NCBI RefSeq assembly: GCF_041146395.1
Contig: NW_027182887.1
Coordinates: 528,501-592,500 of the forward strand
Source: Eulemur rufifrons
Taxonomy: Eukaryota > Chordata > Mammalia > Primates > Lemuridae
Direction of reading: 5' to 3'
Length of the DNA: 64,000 nucleotides
The notes beneath the pieces were generated by a model. It had not been told where the DNA came from. It did no database searches and saw only the letters and a program-made list of their open reading frames with translations. The position numbers and the translations under genes were made by a program. Below, piece by piece: positions 12,344 through 26,450 of this stretch; within the stretch, counting starts at the first letter, position 1; each line of letters opens with the position of its first letter.

Positions 12344-15300
12344 CTACACTTCATCCTGAACCCTAACCATAATCCTAACCCTAAATCTAATTCTCAGACT
12401 TCTTGCTTTCTTAGAGTTTAGAAAGCCTGCAATCCTCCCATGCCATGTGTGAAAGGAGGCTCTACCACTGTGTCCTGCATGAAATCCACGGGCGCATACC
12501 CAGAGTCCGATACAGTGGGTTCCCGGTGACAATCCCAGCCCCCTAACCTCCCCCCAGCCTAATGCCGACAGGGCCCGTGCGCTAAGCATAAATGATACCT
12601 TTAACAGATAACCCTAACCCTGAACATGGCACCTAACCCTGTTCCTATTTCTCCCCTTAACACGTAAACCTCACCGTGCGCCTAACTTTAACCTCTTAAC
12701 GTAACGTTAATGCATAACCCATTCCCTGAGAACATCCCCTATCCCATAATTCTAACCCTATCTCCTAGTCATAACTGTAACACCTAATCCCTAACCCTAA
12801 TTCTCCACCGCTAAGCCTAACCGTAACGCTGCCTACAACCCTAACACTGACAGGAACCCTTAGTTCTAACCCCAACGCTATGCCTAACAAAAGCCCTAAC
12901 CCTTCACCCTTCACCCTAACCCCTGAGCATTACCCTAACCTTTAACCGTAATCCTAATCCTAACCATTAAACCTAACCCTAGCTCTTAAAGCTAACCCTA
13001 AACCTTACCCTCACGACTAGACCTAACCCTGACACTAACCTAACACCTAACCCTAACCATAACCCCTAAAGCTAACCCTAACCTGAACCCTAAACCTAAC
13101 CCTAACACTGAACCTTCACTATATCCCTAACCCCTAAGCCTAATCCTAACTGTTAACCCTCACCCTAACACTTAAACTGGACCATAACACTAAACATTAA
13201 CCCTAACACTAAACTTTAACCCTAACCATAAGCCCAACACTTAACCCTAATCCTATCCCCTAACCCTAAGCCCTAACCCTAAACCTAACCCTAACCCCAA
13301 CCCTAACCCTTAATCTTGACCCTTACCATTAACCCTCACACTAACCCTAATCCTAATCTTTAACCATAAAGCTAACACTGAAGCCTAACCCTGTGCCAAA
13401 CGCTAAACCCAAACCTTAACCCTAACCCTGAAACTTAACCATAAACCTAACTGTAACTGTTACACCTAACACTAACCTCTAACCCTAACCCCTAACCCTA
13501 AGACCCCACCTTAACACTAACCCTAACCCTAAACATTATCATAATCCTACCCCTAAATCTAATTCTCGGACTTCTTGCTTTCTTAGAGTTTAGAAAGCCT
13601 AAAATCCTCCCATGCCATGAGTAAAAGGGGGCTCTGCAGCTCTCTCTTGCATGAAACCAGGAGCCCATACCTAGCGTATGATAGAGTGGGTTCCCGGGGA
13701 CAATCCCATCCCCCTAACCCCAGCCCCCCGCCCAGTGCAGACAGGGCCTGTACGCTAAGTATAAACACTACCCCTAACAGATAACCCTCACCCTGAACAT
13801 AGCACCTGACCCTGATCCTATTGCTCACCTTAAAACATAAAGCTCCTCGTAACCCTAACTTATCCCCTTATCTTAACCTTAATGCATAACACCCTGAGAA
13901 GAAGCCCTATCCCATAATTCTAATCCTAACCCCTAGCCATAACCGTAACACCTCATCCCTAATTCTAAAATGCCAACCCTAACCTTCACCCTGCCAACAA
14001 CCCAAACCCTAACCCTAACCCCTAACCCTAAGCCCTCACCCTATCGCTAATCTTCATCCCTAAACCGTACCGTAATCCTAACCCTAAATCTAATTCTCAG
14101 ACTTGCTTTCGCAGAGTTTTGAAAGCCTACAATCCTACTAAGCCATGCATGAAAGCCCGCTCTGCCACAGTGTCCTGCATGAAACCCAGAGGCCCATACA
14201 CTGCGTACGATAGAGTGGGCTCCCAGCGACCATCACAGACCCCTAACTTCGCCTCCTAGTGCATACAGGGCCCGTGCCCTAAGCATAAACCCTACCCCAC
14301 ACCCATAACCCTAACCCAGAACATAACACCTAACCCTGATCCTACTGCTCACCTTAACACGTAAACCTCACCCTAACCCTAACTTAACCCTTTATCTTAA
14401 CGATAATGCATGACACCCTGAGAACAAGCCCTATACCGTAATTCTAACCCTAACTCCTAGCCATAACCATAACACCTAATCCCTAATTCTGAAACGCCAA
14501 CCCTAACCTTAACCCTACCAACAACACTAACACTAACCCTAAAACCCTTACCCTAACCCTACGCCTAAAAATAACCCTAACCATTGATCCTTAGTCATAA
14601 CCCCTAAAGCTTAACCCTAACCCTTAACGCTAATCCCAATCCTAACCATTAAACATAACCCTACTTAACCCTAACCCTATCCTATACGCTAATGCCTAGA
14701 GATCTAACCCCAACACTGACCTACAGTTAACACTAACCCTAACCCCTAATCCTAACCTTAAACCTGAACCATAAACCTAACCCTTAACCCTAACCCTATT
14801 CCTAACCCCCTAACCCTAACCCTAACTGTTAAGCCTCACCCTAACACTTAACCCTGACTCTAACCCTAAACCTTAACCCTAACCCTGAACCCTAACCCTA
14901 AGCCTAACCCTTAACCCTAACCCTATCCCTTAACCCTAACCCCTAACCCTAACGCTAACCCCAACCCTAAACCTAACCCTGGCCCCCAACCCAGACTTAA
15001 CACCTAACCCCTAACACTAACTCTAAACCTAACCACTAATCCCTAGCACCTGACCCTGACTCGAAACCTAACCCCTAACTCGAAACCCCTAACCCCAAAC
15101 CTAACCCTAATTCTCACACTACTTCCATTCCCAGAGTGAAGCAAGCCTACAATACAGCCATGCCATGTGTGAGATGAGGCTCTGCCTGAGTCCTGCATGT
15201 AGGTTTTGTCCCAAGGCCCAGGGAATGATGTTGTGCTTTTGTGGTGACTCCGACCACACCCCTCTCACCGTAGATTAACCAGGTCCTGTGCCCTTAAACT

Positions 15301-15776
15301 GACCGCTAAATCTAAGCCCTACCACCAACCCTAACCGCTGACCCTGAACCTAAGCCCCGAGCCTAAAGCCCAACACTAACTCTAAACCCTTACCCTAAAC
15401 CTAATCCCTAACCCTAATGCTAACCCCTAAACGTAACTCTAACCACGAACAGTAAACCTAACCCTAAACTCTAACACAAACCCTAACACATAACTCTAAC
15501 CCTAAAACTAACCCTAACCCTTAACCCTAAACCTAAACCCTAACCCTAACCCTTAACCTTAATCTTAACCGTTAACTCTCATGCTAACCTTTAATCCTAA
15601 CCCTAATCCTAATCTTCAACCCTAAACCGAACACAACCCTAACCCTGTACCAAACCCTGACCCCTCATCTTAACCCTATCCGCAAACCTCAACCCCAAAA
15701 CGAACTATAACCGTTAAACCTAACAGTAACCTTAAACCGTAACCCTAATCTGTAACCCTATCCCCTCACCATAACA
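12344..15776. repeat. 3.43-kb higher-order repeat, copy 2
   Basis: 3,433 bp. Same A-B-C-D order (A about 12385, B about 13563, C about 14095, D about 15110). Differences from copies 1 and 3 are scattered single bases and short indels: for example the type A core reads ggcgcatac where copies 1 and 3 read ggcccatac. Confidence 0.92.
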
Positions 15777-18700
15777 CTACACTTCATCCTGAACCCTAAC
15801 CATAATCCTAACCCTAAATCTAATTCTCAGACTTCTTGCTTTCTTAGAGTTTAGAAAGCCTGCAATCCTCCCGTGCCATGTGTGAAAGGAGGCTCTACCA
15901 CTGTGTCCTGCATGAAATCCACGGGCCCATACCCAGAGTCCGATACAGTGGGTTCCCGGTGACAATCCCAGCCCCCTAACCTCCCCCCAGCCTAATGCCG
16001 ACAGGGCCCGTGCGCTAAGCATAAATGATACCTTTAACAGATAACCCTAACCCTGAACATGGCACCTAACCCTGTTCCTATTTCTCCCCTTAACACGTAA
16101 ACCTCACCGTGCGCCTAACTTTAACCTCTTAACGTAACGTTAATGCATAACCCATTCCCTGAGAACATCCCCTATCCCATAATTCTAACCCTATCTCCTA
16201 GTCATAACTGTAACACCTAATCCCTAACCCTAATTCTCCACCGCTAAGCCTAACCGTAACGCTGCCTACAACCCTAACACTGACAGGAACCCTTAGTTCT
16301 AACCCCAACGCTATGCCTGACAAAAGCCCTAACCCTTCACCCTTCACCCTAACCCCTAAGCATTACCCTAAGCTTTAACCGTAATCCTAATCCTAACCAT
16401 TAAATCTAACCCTAGCTCTTAAAGCTAACCCTAAACCTTACCCTCACGACTAGACCTAACCCTGACACTAACCTAACACCTAACCCTAACCATAACCCCT
16501 AAAGCTAACCCTAACCCTGAACCCTAAACCTAACACTAACACTGAACCTTCACTATATCCCTAACCCCTAAGCCTAATCCTAACTGTTAATCCTCACCCT
16601 AACACTTAAACTGGACCATAACACTAAACATTAACCCTAACACTAAACTTTAACCCTAACCATAAGCCCAACACTTAACCCTAATCCTATCCCCTAACCC
16701 TAAGCCCTAACCCTAAACCTAACCCTAACCCCAACCCTAACCCTTAATCTTGACCCTTACCATTAACCCTCACACTAACCCTAATCCTAATCTTTAACCA
16801 TAAAGCTAACACTGAAGCCTAACCCTGTGCCAAACGCTAAACACAAACCTTAACCCTAACCCTGAAACTTAACCATAAACCTAACTGTAACTGTTACACC
16901 TAACACTAACCTCTAACCCTAACCCCTAACCCTAAGACCCCACCTTAACACTAACCCTAACCCTAAACATTATCATAATCCTACCCCAAATCTAATTCTC
17001 GGACTTCTTGCTTTCTTAGAGTTTAGAAAGCCTAAAATCCTCCCATGCCATGAGTAAAAGGGGGCTCTGCAGCTCTCTCTTGCATGAAACCAGGAGCCCA
17101 TACCTAGCGTATGATAGAGTGGGTTCCCGGGGACAATCCCATCCCCCTAACCCCAGCCCCCCGCCCAGTGCAGACAGGGCCTGTACGCTAAGTATAAACA
17201 CTACCCCTAACAGATAACCCTCACCCTGAACATAGCACCTGACCCTGATCCTATTGCTCACCTTAAAACATAAACCTCCCCGTAACCCTAACTTATCCCC
17301 TTATCTTAACCTTAATGCATAACACCCTGAGAAGAAGCCCTATCCCATAATTCTAATCCTAACCCCTAGCCATAACCGTAACACCTCATCCCTAATTCTA
17401 AAATGCCAACCCTAACCTTCACCCTGCCAACAACCCTAACCCTAACCCTAACCCTAACCCTAAGCCCTCACCCTATCACTAATCTTCATCCCTAAACCGT
17501 ACCGTAATCCTAACCCTAAATCTAATTCTCAGACTTGCTTTCGCAGAGTTTTGAAAGCCTACAATCCTACTAAGCCATGCATGAAAGCCCGCTCTGCCAC
17601 AGTGTCCTGCATGAAACCCAGAGGCCCATACACTGCGTACGATAGAGTGGGCTCCCAGCGACCATCACAGACCCCTAACTTCGCCTCCTAGTGCATACAG
17701 GGCCCGTGCCCTAAGCATAAACCCTACCCCACACCCATAACCCTAACCCAGAACATAACACCTAACCCTGATCCTACTGCTCACCTTAACACGTAAACCT
17801 CACCCTAACCCTAACTTAACCCCTTATCTTAACGATAATGCATGACACCCTGAGAACAAGCCCTATACCGTAATTCTAACCCTAACTCCTAGCCATAACC
17901 ATAACACCTAATCCCTAATTCTGAAACGCCAACCCTAACCTTAACCCTACCAACAACACTAACACTAACCCTAAAACCCTTACCCTAACCCTACGCCTAA
18001 AAATAACCCTAACCATTGATCCTTAGTCATAACCCCTAAAGCTTAACCCTAACCCTTAACGCTAATCCCAATCCTAACCATTAAAGATAACCCTACTTAA
18101 CCCTAACCCTAACCTATACGCTAATGCCTAGAGATCTAACCCCAACACTGACCTACAGTTAACACTAACCCTAACCCCTAATCCTAACCTTAAACCTGAA
18201 CCATAAACCTAACCCTTAACCCTAACCCTATTCCTAACCCCCTAACCCTAACCCTAACTGTTAAGCCTCACCCTAACACTTAACCCTGACTCTAACCCTA
18301 AACCTTAACCCTAACCCTGAACCCTAACCCTAAGCCTAACCCTTAACCCTAACCCTATCCCTTAACCCTAACCCCTAACCCTAACGCTAACCCCAACCCT
18401 AAACCTAACCCTGGCCCCCAACCCAGACTTAACACCTAACCCCTAACACTAACTCTAAACCTAACCACTAATCCCTAGCACCTGACCCTGACTCGAAACC
18501 TAACCCCTAACTCGAAACCCCTAACCCCAAACCTAACCCTAATTCTCACACTACTTCCATTCCCAGAGTGAAGCAAGCCTACAATACAGCCATGCCATGT
18601 GTGAGATGAGGCTCTGCCTGAGTCCTGCATGTAGGTTTTGTCCCAAGGCCCAGGGAATGATGTTGTGCTTTTGTGGTGACTCCGACCACACCCCTCTCAC

Positions 18701-19208
18701 CGTAGATTAACCAGGTCCTGTGCCCTTAAACTGACCGCTAAATCTAAGCCCTACCACCAACCCTAACCCCTGACCCTGAACCTAAGCCCCGAGCCTAAAG
18801 CCCAACACTAACTCTAAACCCTTACCCTAAACCTAATCCCTAACCCTAATGCTAACCCCTAAACGTAACCCTAACCGTGAACAGTAAACCTAACCCTAAC
18901 CTCTAACACAAACCCTAACACATAACTCTAACCCTAAAACTAACCCTAACCCTTAACCCTAAACCTAAACCCTAACCCTAACCCTTAACCTTAATCTTAA
19001 CCGTTAACTCTCATGCTAACCTTTAATCCTAACTCTAATCCTAATCTTCAAACCTAAACCAAACACAACCCTAAACCTGTACCAAAACCTAACCACTGAT
19101 CTTAACCCTATCCGCAAACCTCAACCCCAAAACGAACTGTAACCGTTAAACCTAACAGTAACCTTAAACCGTAACCCTAATCTGTAACCCTATCCCCTCA
19201 CCATAACA
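15777..19208. repeat. 3.43-kb higher-order repeat, copy 3
   Basis: 3,432 bp. Order A-B-C-D (A about 15815, B about 17000, C about 17525, D about 18540). Most of it is nearly identical to copy 2. From about 18.77 kb onward it instead carries variants of the start of copy 1 and the sequence before it (ctaaccgtgaacagtaaac, versus ctaaccacgaacag in copy 2), so it is a mosaic. Confidence 0.92.
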
Positions 19209-20493
19209 CTACACTTCATCCTGAACCCTAACCATAATCCTAACCCTAAATCTAATTCTCAGACTTCTTGCTTTCTTAGAGTTTAGAAAGCCTGCAATCC
19301 TCCCGTGCCATGTGTGAAAGGAGGCTCTACCACTGTGTCCTGCATGAAACCCACGGGCCCATACCCAGAGTCTGATACAGTGGGTTCCCGGTGACAATCC
19401 CAGCCCCCTAACCTCCCCCCAGCCTAATGCCGACAGGGCCCGTGCGCTAAGCATAAATGATACCTTTAACAGATAACCCTAACCCTGAACATGGCACCTA
19501 ACCCTGTTCCTATTTCTCCCCTTAACACGTAAACCTCACCGTGAGCTTAACTTTAACCTCTTAACGTAACGTTAATGCATAACCCATTCCCTGAGAACAT
19601 CCCCTATCCCATAATTCTAACCCTATCTCCTAGTCATAACTGTAACACCTAATCCCTAACCCTAATTCTCCACCACTAAGCCTAACCGTAACGCTGCCTA
19701 CAACCCTAACACTGACAGGAACCCTTAGTTCTAACCCCAACGCTATGCCTAACAAAAGGCCTAACCCGTCACCCTTCACCCTAATCCCTAAGGATTACCC
19801 TAAGCTTTAACCGTAATCCTAATCCTAACCATTAAACCTAACCCTAGCTCTTAAAGCTAACCCTAAACCTTACCCTCACGACTAGACCTAACCCTGACAC
19901 TAACCTAACACCTAACACGAACCATAACCCCTAAAGCTAACCCTAACCCTGAACCCTAAACCTAACACTAACACTGAACCTTAAATATATCCCTAACCCC
20001 TAAGCCTAATCCTAACTGTTAGTCCTCACCCTAACACTTAAACTGGACCATAACACTAAACATTAACCCTAACACTAAACTTTAACCCTAACCATAAGCC
20101 CAACACTTAACCCTAATCCTATCCCCTAACCCTAAGCCCTAACCCTAACCCTAACCCTAACCCTAATCCTATCCCTTAACCCTAACCCTAACCCTAATGC
20201 TAACCCCTAAACGTAACTCTAAACAGGAACAGTAAACCTAACCCTAACCTCTAACACAAACCCTAACACATAACCCTAAGCCTAACCCTAACCCAAAACC
20301 TCATCCCTAACCCCAACCCTAACCCTAACCCTAACCCCTAACCATAACCCTAACCCCCTAACCCTAACCCCCTAACCCTAACCCTACCCCTACCCCTACG
20401 CCTAACCCTACCCCCTAAACCTAACCCCAACCCCAACCCAAACCCGAAACCCTAAACCTAACCCTACCCCTAACCCTAACCCCTAACCGTAAC

Positions 20494-20528
<35 letters not shown>

Positions 20529-21431
20529 TCCCCTACCCCCAACCCCTAACCCTAAGCCTAACCCTAACACCTAACCCTAACCCTAACCCCTAACCCTAAC
20601 CCTAACCCCTAACCCTTACCCTAACCCTAACCCCTAACCCTAACCCTAACCCTAACCCCAACGCCTAAAACCTAACCCTAACCCCAACCCCAACCCTAAC
20701 CCTAACCCCTAACCCTAACCCTAACCCCTAACCCTAACCCTAAACCCCTAACCCTAACGCTAAACCCTTACCCTAACCCTCACCCAATCCTACCCCTAAT
20801 CCTAACCCTACCCTAACCCTACCCTAACCCTAACCCTAACCCTAACCCACCCCTAACCCCTAACCCTTAACCCTAACCATAACCTTAAAACCCTAACCCT
20901 AACCCCTAACCCTAACCCTAACAACTAAACCCTAACCCTACCCTAACCCTAACCCTACCCTAACCCTAACCCCTAACCCAACCCTAACCCTAACCGTAAC
21001 CCCTAACCCAACCCTAACCCTAACCCTAACCCCGTAACCCTAACCCTAACCTTAACCCCCTAACCCCAACCCTAACCATAACCCCTAACACTAACCCTAA
21101 CCCTAAGCCCTAACCGTAACCCTAACCTTACCCATACCCTAACCGTAACCCTACCCCTACCCTAACCCCAACCCTAACCCTAACCCTAACCCTAAACCCT
21201 AACTCTTAACCTTAACCCTAAGCGTTAACTCTCACGCTAACCTTTAATCCTAACCCTAATCCTAATCTTCAACCCTAAACCTAACACTTAACCCTAACCC
21301 TGTACCTAACCCTAACCCCTCATCTTAACCCTAACCGTAAACCTCAACCCGAAACCAAAGTGTAACCGTTAAACCTAAGAGTAACCTTTAACCCTAACCC
21401 TAATCCCTAACCCTAAGCCCTCACCCTAACA
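19209..21431. repeat. Transition unit: HOR-type A core joined to 1.86-kb array
   Basis: Begins with a HOR-style type A core (about 19248-19457). It then follows 1.86-kb-type sequence but lacks the 'aggaagacccttaatgctaa' island, and carries about 0.9 kb of purer telomeric repeat (20270-21195). At 2,223 bp it is longer than the standard unit. It marks the switch from four-core to one-core organisation. Confidence 0.85.
20270..21195. repeat. Purer interstitial telomeric repeat block 1
   Basis: Mostly CCCTAA with 7-mer CCCCTAA and CCCTA/CCCCAA variants and no core island. The G-rich complement has many GGG runs, so quadruplex formation is likely. It replaces the short run (about 50 bp) of clean repeats found at the same place in ordinary units, between 'cataac' and 'accctaactcttaacc'. 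No perfect run longer than a few CCCTAA units is seen, so it is not a young telomere addition. Confidence 0.9.
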
Positions 21432-23269
21432 CTAAACTTCATCCTTAACCCTAACCAGAATCCTACCCCTAAATCTAATTCTCAGACTTCTTGCTTTCTT
21501 AGAGTTTAGAAAGCCTGCAATCCTCCCATGCCATGCGTGAAAAGAGGCTCTACCACTGTGTCCTGCATGAAACCCATGGGCCCATACCCAGAGTATGACA
21601 GAGTGGGTTCCCGGGTACAATCCCAGCCCCCTAAAATCCCCCCGCCCGCCTAATGCTGACAGGGCCCGTGCGCTAAGCATAAACAATACCTTTAACAGAT
21701 AACCCTAACCCTGAACATAACACCCAACCCTGTTCCTATTTCTCCCCTTAACACGTAAACCTCACCGTGCGCCTAACTTTAACCTCTTATCCTAACGTTA
21801 ATGCATAACCCATTTCCTGAGAACAACCCCTATCCCATAATTCTAACCCTATCTCCTAGTCATCACTGTGACACCTAATCGCTAACCCTAATTCTAAACC
21901 GCTAACCCTAACGGTAACCCTACCTACAACCCTAACACTGACAGTAACCCTTACTTCTAACCCCAACGCTATGTCTAACAAAAACTCTAACCCTTGACAG
22001 TAACCCTTCACCCTAACCCCTAAGCCTTACCCTAACCCTTAACCCTAATCCTAATCCTAACCATTAAACCTAACCCTAGCTCTTAAAGCTAACCCTAAAC
22101 CTTACCCTCACGACTAGAGCTAACCCTGACACTAACCTAACACCTAACCCTAACCAGAACTCCTAAAGCTAACCCTGATCCCTATCCCTAACCCTAGCAG
22201 TAAACTCTAACCCTAAACCTAAGCCCAACCCGTAACCTTAATCCTATCCTTTTACCCTAAAACTAACCCCTAAACCTAACCCCTATACCTCACCCTAACT
22301 CTAACCCCAATCCTAATTCTAACCATACCCCTTCATAAAACACTAACTCCTAACCGCTAACCCTAACACTAACCAAAAACCCTAATCACTAATCCCTAAC
22401 CCTAACGCTTAACCTTTACCCTAACCGTTAACCCTCTCCCTAAATCTAAACACTGACCCTAACCTTCACCTTTAACTCTAAGCCTAACCCTTAACCCTAC
22501 AGTAAGGAAGACCCTTAATGCTAATGGGATCCCTTATCCCTAACCCTAACACTACAGCTAAAAATAACCCTAACCTTTGATCCTTAAACCTAACCCCTAA
22601 CACTTACTTTAACCCCAAACCCTAACCCTAATCCTAAGCATTAAACCTTACCCTGTCTCTTAACCCAAACGCTAGCCCTTACCCTAACACCTAGATCTAA
22701 CCCTAAATCGAACCTACCGCCTAATCCTAACCTTAAGCCCTAATGCTAACTCTTACACTAAACCTACCCGTAACCCTTAACACTAACCTTATCCGTGAAC
22801 CTTAACCCTGACCCTAACCATTACCCGCACCCAAGCTTTTAACCCTGACCCTAACCCTAATCCTTAATGATAACCCTAACACTAAACCCCCACCCTAAGC
22901 AAAACACTTAACCCTAATCCTATCCCTGAACCCTAACGCTAACCCGAACACTAATGCTAACCCCTAAACGTAACCCTAACCGTCACCAGTGAACCTAACC
23001 CTAACCTCTAACACAAACCATAGCACATAACTCTAACCCTAAAACGAACCCTAACCCTGACCCTAACCCTAAACCCTAACTCTTAACCTTAACCCTAAGC
23101 GTTAACTCTCACGCTAACCTTTAATCCTAACCCTAATCCTAATCTTCAACCCTAAACCTAACACTTAACCCTAACCCTGTACCAAACCCTAACCCCTCAT
23201 CTTAACCCTAACCGTAAACCAACCTTTATCCCTAACCCTAATTCCTAACCCTAAGCCCTCACCCTAACA
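21432..23269. repeat. 1.86-kb satellite unit 1
   Basis: 1,838 bp from the cacta-acttcatcc anchor. Type A core about 21475-21690, followed by degenerate CCCTAA repeat and the second non-telomeric island (about 22500-22540, with a BamHI site GGATCC at 22527). Identical in the compared parts to the unit at 27354. Confidence 0.9.
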
Positions 23270-24868
23270 CTAAACTTCATCCTTAACCCTAACCAGAATC
23301 CTACCCCTAAATCTAATTCTCAGACTTCTTGCTTTCTTAGAGTTTAGAAAGCCTGCAATCCTCCCATGCCATGCGTGAAAGGAGGCTCTACCACTGTGTC
23401 CTGCATGAAACCCACGGGCCCATACCCAGAGTATGACAGAGTGGATTCCCGGGTACAATCCCAGCCCCCTAAAATCCCCCCGCCCGCCTAAGGCTGACAG
23501 GGCCCGTGCGCTAAGCATAAACAATACCTTTAACAGATAACCCTAACCCTGAACATAACACCCAACCCTGTTCCTATTTCTCCCCTTAACACGTAAACCT
23601 CACCGTGCGCCTAACTTTAACCTCTTATCCTAACATTAATGCATAACCCATTTCCTGAGAACAACCCCTATCCCATAATTCTAACCCTATCTCCTAGTCA
23701 TCACTGTGACACCTAATCCCTAACCCTAATTCTAAACCGCTAACCCTAACCGTAACCCTACCTACAACCCTGACACTGACAGTAACCCTTACTTCTAACC
23801 CCAACGCTATGCCTAACAAAAACCCTAAACCTTCACCCTAACCCCTAAGCCTTACCCTAACCCTTAACCCTAATCCTAATCCTAACCATTAAACCTAACG
23901 CTAGCTCTTAAAGCTAACCCTAAACCTTACCCTCACGACTAGACCTAACGCTGACACTAACCTAACACCTAACCCTAACCAGAACCCCTAAAGCTAACCC
24001 TGAACCCTATACCTAACCCTAGCAGTAAACTTTAACCCTAAACCTAAGCCCAACCCGTAACCCTAATCCTATCCTTTTACCCTAAAACTAACCCCTAAAC
24101 CTAACCCCTATACCTCACCCTAACTCTAACCCCAATCCTAATTCTAACCATACCCCTTCATAAAACATTAACTCCTAACCGCTAACCCTAACACTAACCA
24201 AAAACCCTAATCACTAATCCCTAACCCTAACGCTTAACATTTACCCTAACCGTTCACCCTCACCCTAAATCTTAACACTGACCCTAACCTTAACCTTTAA
24301 CTCCAAGCCTAACCCTTAACCCTACAGTAAGGAAGACCCTTAATGCTAATGGGATCCCTTATCCGTAACCCTAACACTACAGCTAAAAATAACCCTAACC
24401 TTTGATCCTTAAACCTAACCCCTAACACTTACTTTAACCCCAAACCCTAACCCTAATCCTAAGCATTAAACCGAACCCTATCTCTTAACCCTAACGCTAG
24501 CCCTTACCCTAACGCCTAGATCTAACCCTAAATCTAACCTACCACCTAATCCTCACCTTAAGCCCTAATGCTAACTCTAACCCTGAACCTAAACCTACCC
24601 GTAACCCTTAACACTAACCCTATCCGTGAACCTTAACCTTGACCGTAACCATTACCCGCACCCAAGCATTTAACCCTGACCCTAACCCTAATCCTTAATG
24701 CTAATCCTAACACTAAACCCTCACCCTAAGCCCAACACTTAACCCTAATCCTATCCCTTAACCCTAACCCTAACCCTAATGCTAACCCCTAAACGTAACC
24801 CTAACCGAGAACAGTAAACCTAACCCTAACCTCTAACACAAACCATAGCACATAACTCTAACCCTAAA

Positions 24869-24899
<31 letters not shown>

Positions 24900-25127
24900 T
24901 CTTAACCTTAAACCTAAGCGTTAACTCTCACGCTAACCTTTAATCCTAACCTTAATCCTAATCTTCAACCCTAAACCTAACACTTAACCCTAACCCTGTA
25001 CCAAACCCTAACTCCTCATCTTAAGCTTAACCGTAAACCTGAGCCCTAAACCAAAGTGTAACCGTTAAACCTAAGAGTAACCTTTAACCCTAACCCTAAT
25101 CCCTAACCCTAAGCCCTCACCCTAACA
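23270..25127. repeat. 1.86-kb satellite unit 2
   Basis: 1,858 bp. Type A core about 23315-23525 reads gagtggattcc where most units have gagtgggttcc. BamHI island GGATCC at 24352. Duplicated at 29192. Confidence 0.9.
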
Positions 25128-26415
25128 CTAAACTTCATCCTTAACCCTAACCATAATCCTAACCCTAAATCTAATTCTCAGACTTCTTGCTTTCTTAGAG
25201 TTTAGAAAGCCTGCAATCCTCCCATGCCATGCGTGAAAGGAGGCTCTACCACTGTGTCCTGCATGAAACCCAAGGGCCCATACCCAGAGTATGATAGAGT
25301 GGTTTCCCGGGTACAATCCCAGCCCCCTAAACTCTCCCCGCCCGCCTAATGCAGACAGGGCCCGTGCGCTAAGCATAAATGATACCTTTAACAGATAACC
25401 CTAACCCTGAACATGGCACCTAACCCTGTTCCTATTTCTCCCCTTAACACGTAAACCTCACCGTGAGCTTAACTTTAACCTCTTAACGTAACGTTAATGC
25501 ATAACCCATTCCCTGAGAACATCCCCTATCCCATAATTCTAACCCTATCTCCTAGTCATAACTGTAACACCTAATCCCTAACCCTAATTCTCCACCACTA
25601 AGCCTAACCGTAACGCTGCCTACAACCCTAACACTGACAGGAACCCTTAGTTCTAACCCCAACGCTATGCCTAACAAAAGGCCTAACCCGTCACCCTTCA
25701 CCCTAATCCCTAAGGATTACCCTAAGCTTTAACCGTAATCCTAATCCTAACCATTAAACCTAACCCTAGCTCTTAAAGCTAACCCTAAACCTTACCCTCA
25801 CGACTAGACCTAACCCTGACACTAACCTAACACCTAACACGAACCATAACCCCTAAAGCTAACCCTAACCCTGAACCCTAAACCTAACACTAACACTGAA
25901 CCTTAACTATATCCCTAACCCCTAAGCCTAATCCTAACTGTTAGTCCTCACCCTAACACTTAAACTGGACCATAACACTAAACATTAACCCTAACACTAA
26001 ACTTTAACCCTAACCATAAGCCCAACACTTAACCCTAATCCTATCCCCTAACCCTAAGCCCTAACCCTAACCCTAACCCTAACCCTAATCCTATCCCTTA
26101 ACCCTAACCCTAACCCTAATGCTAACCCCTAAACGTAACTCTAAACAGGAACAGTAAACCTAACCCTAACCTCTAACACAAACCCTAACACATAACCCTA
26201 AGCCTAACCCTAACCCCAAACCTCATCCCTAACCCCAACCCTAACCCTAACCCTAACCCCTAACCATAACCCTAACCCCCTAACCCTAACCCCCTAACCC
26301 TAACCCTACCCCTACCCCTACGCCTAACCCTACCCCCTAAACCTAACCCCAACCCCAACCCAAACCCGAAAGCCTAAACCTAACCCTACCCCTAACCCTA
26401 ACCCCTAACCGTAAC

Positions 26416-26450
<35 letters not shown>

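Larger units (their letters stand above)
19432..25353. repeat. 5,922-bp tandem duplication, copy 1
   Basis: Every position from about 19432 has a counterpart exactly 5,922 bp further right. In the stretches I compared I found only three base differences: A19985/C25907, A20295/C26217 and C20450/G26372. The left limit is fixed by a mismatch at 19431/25353. Confidence 0.9.

Noticed and set aside
20270..21195. Recent telomere seeding event
   Set aside because: Perfect runs are only a few units long and variant-rich, and the block is duplicated with the same variant order, so it is not a fresh addition.
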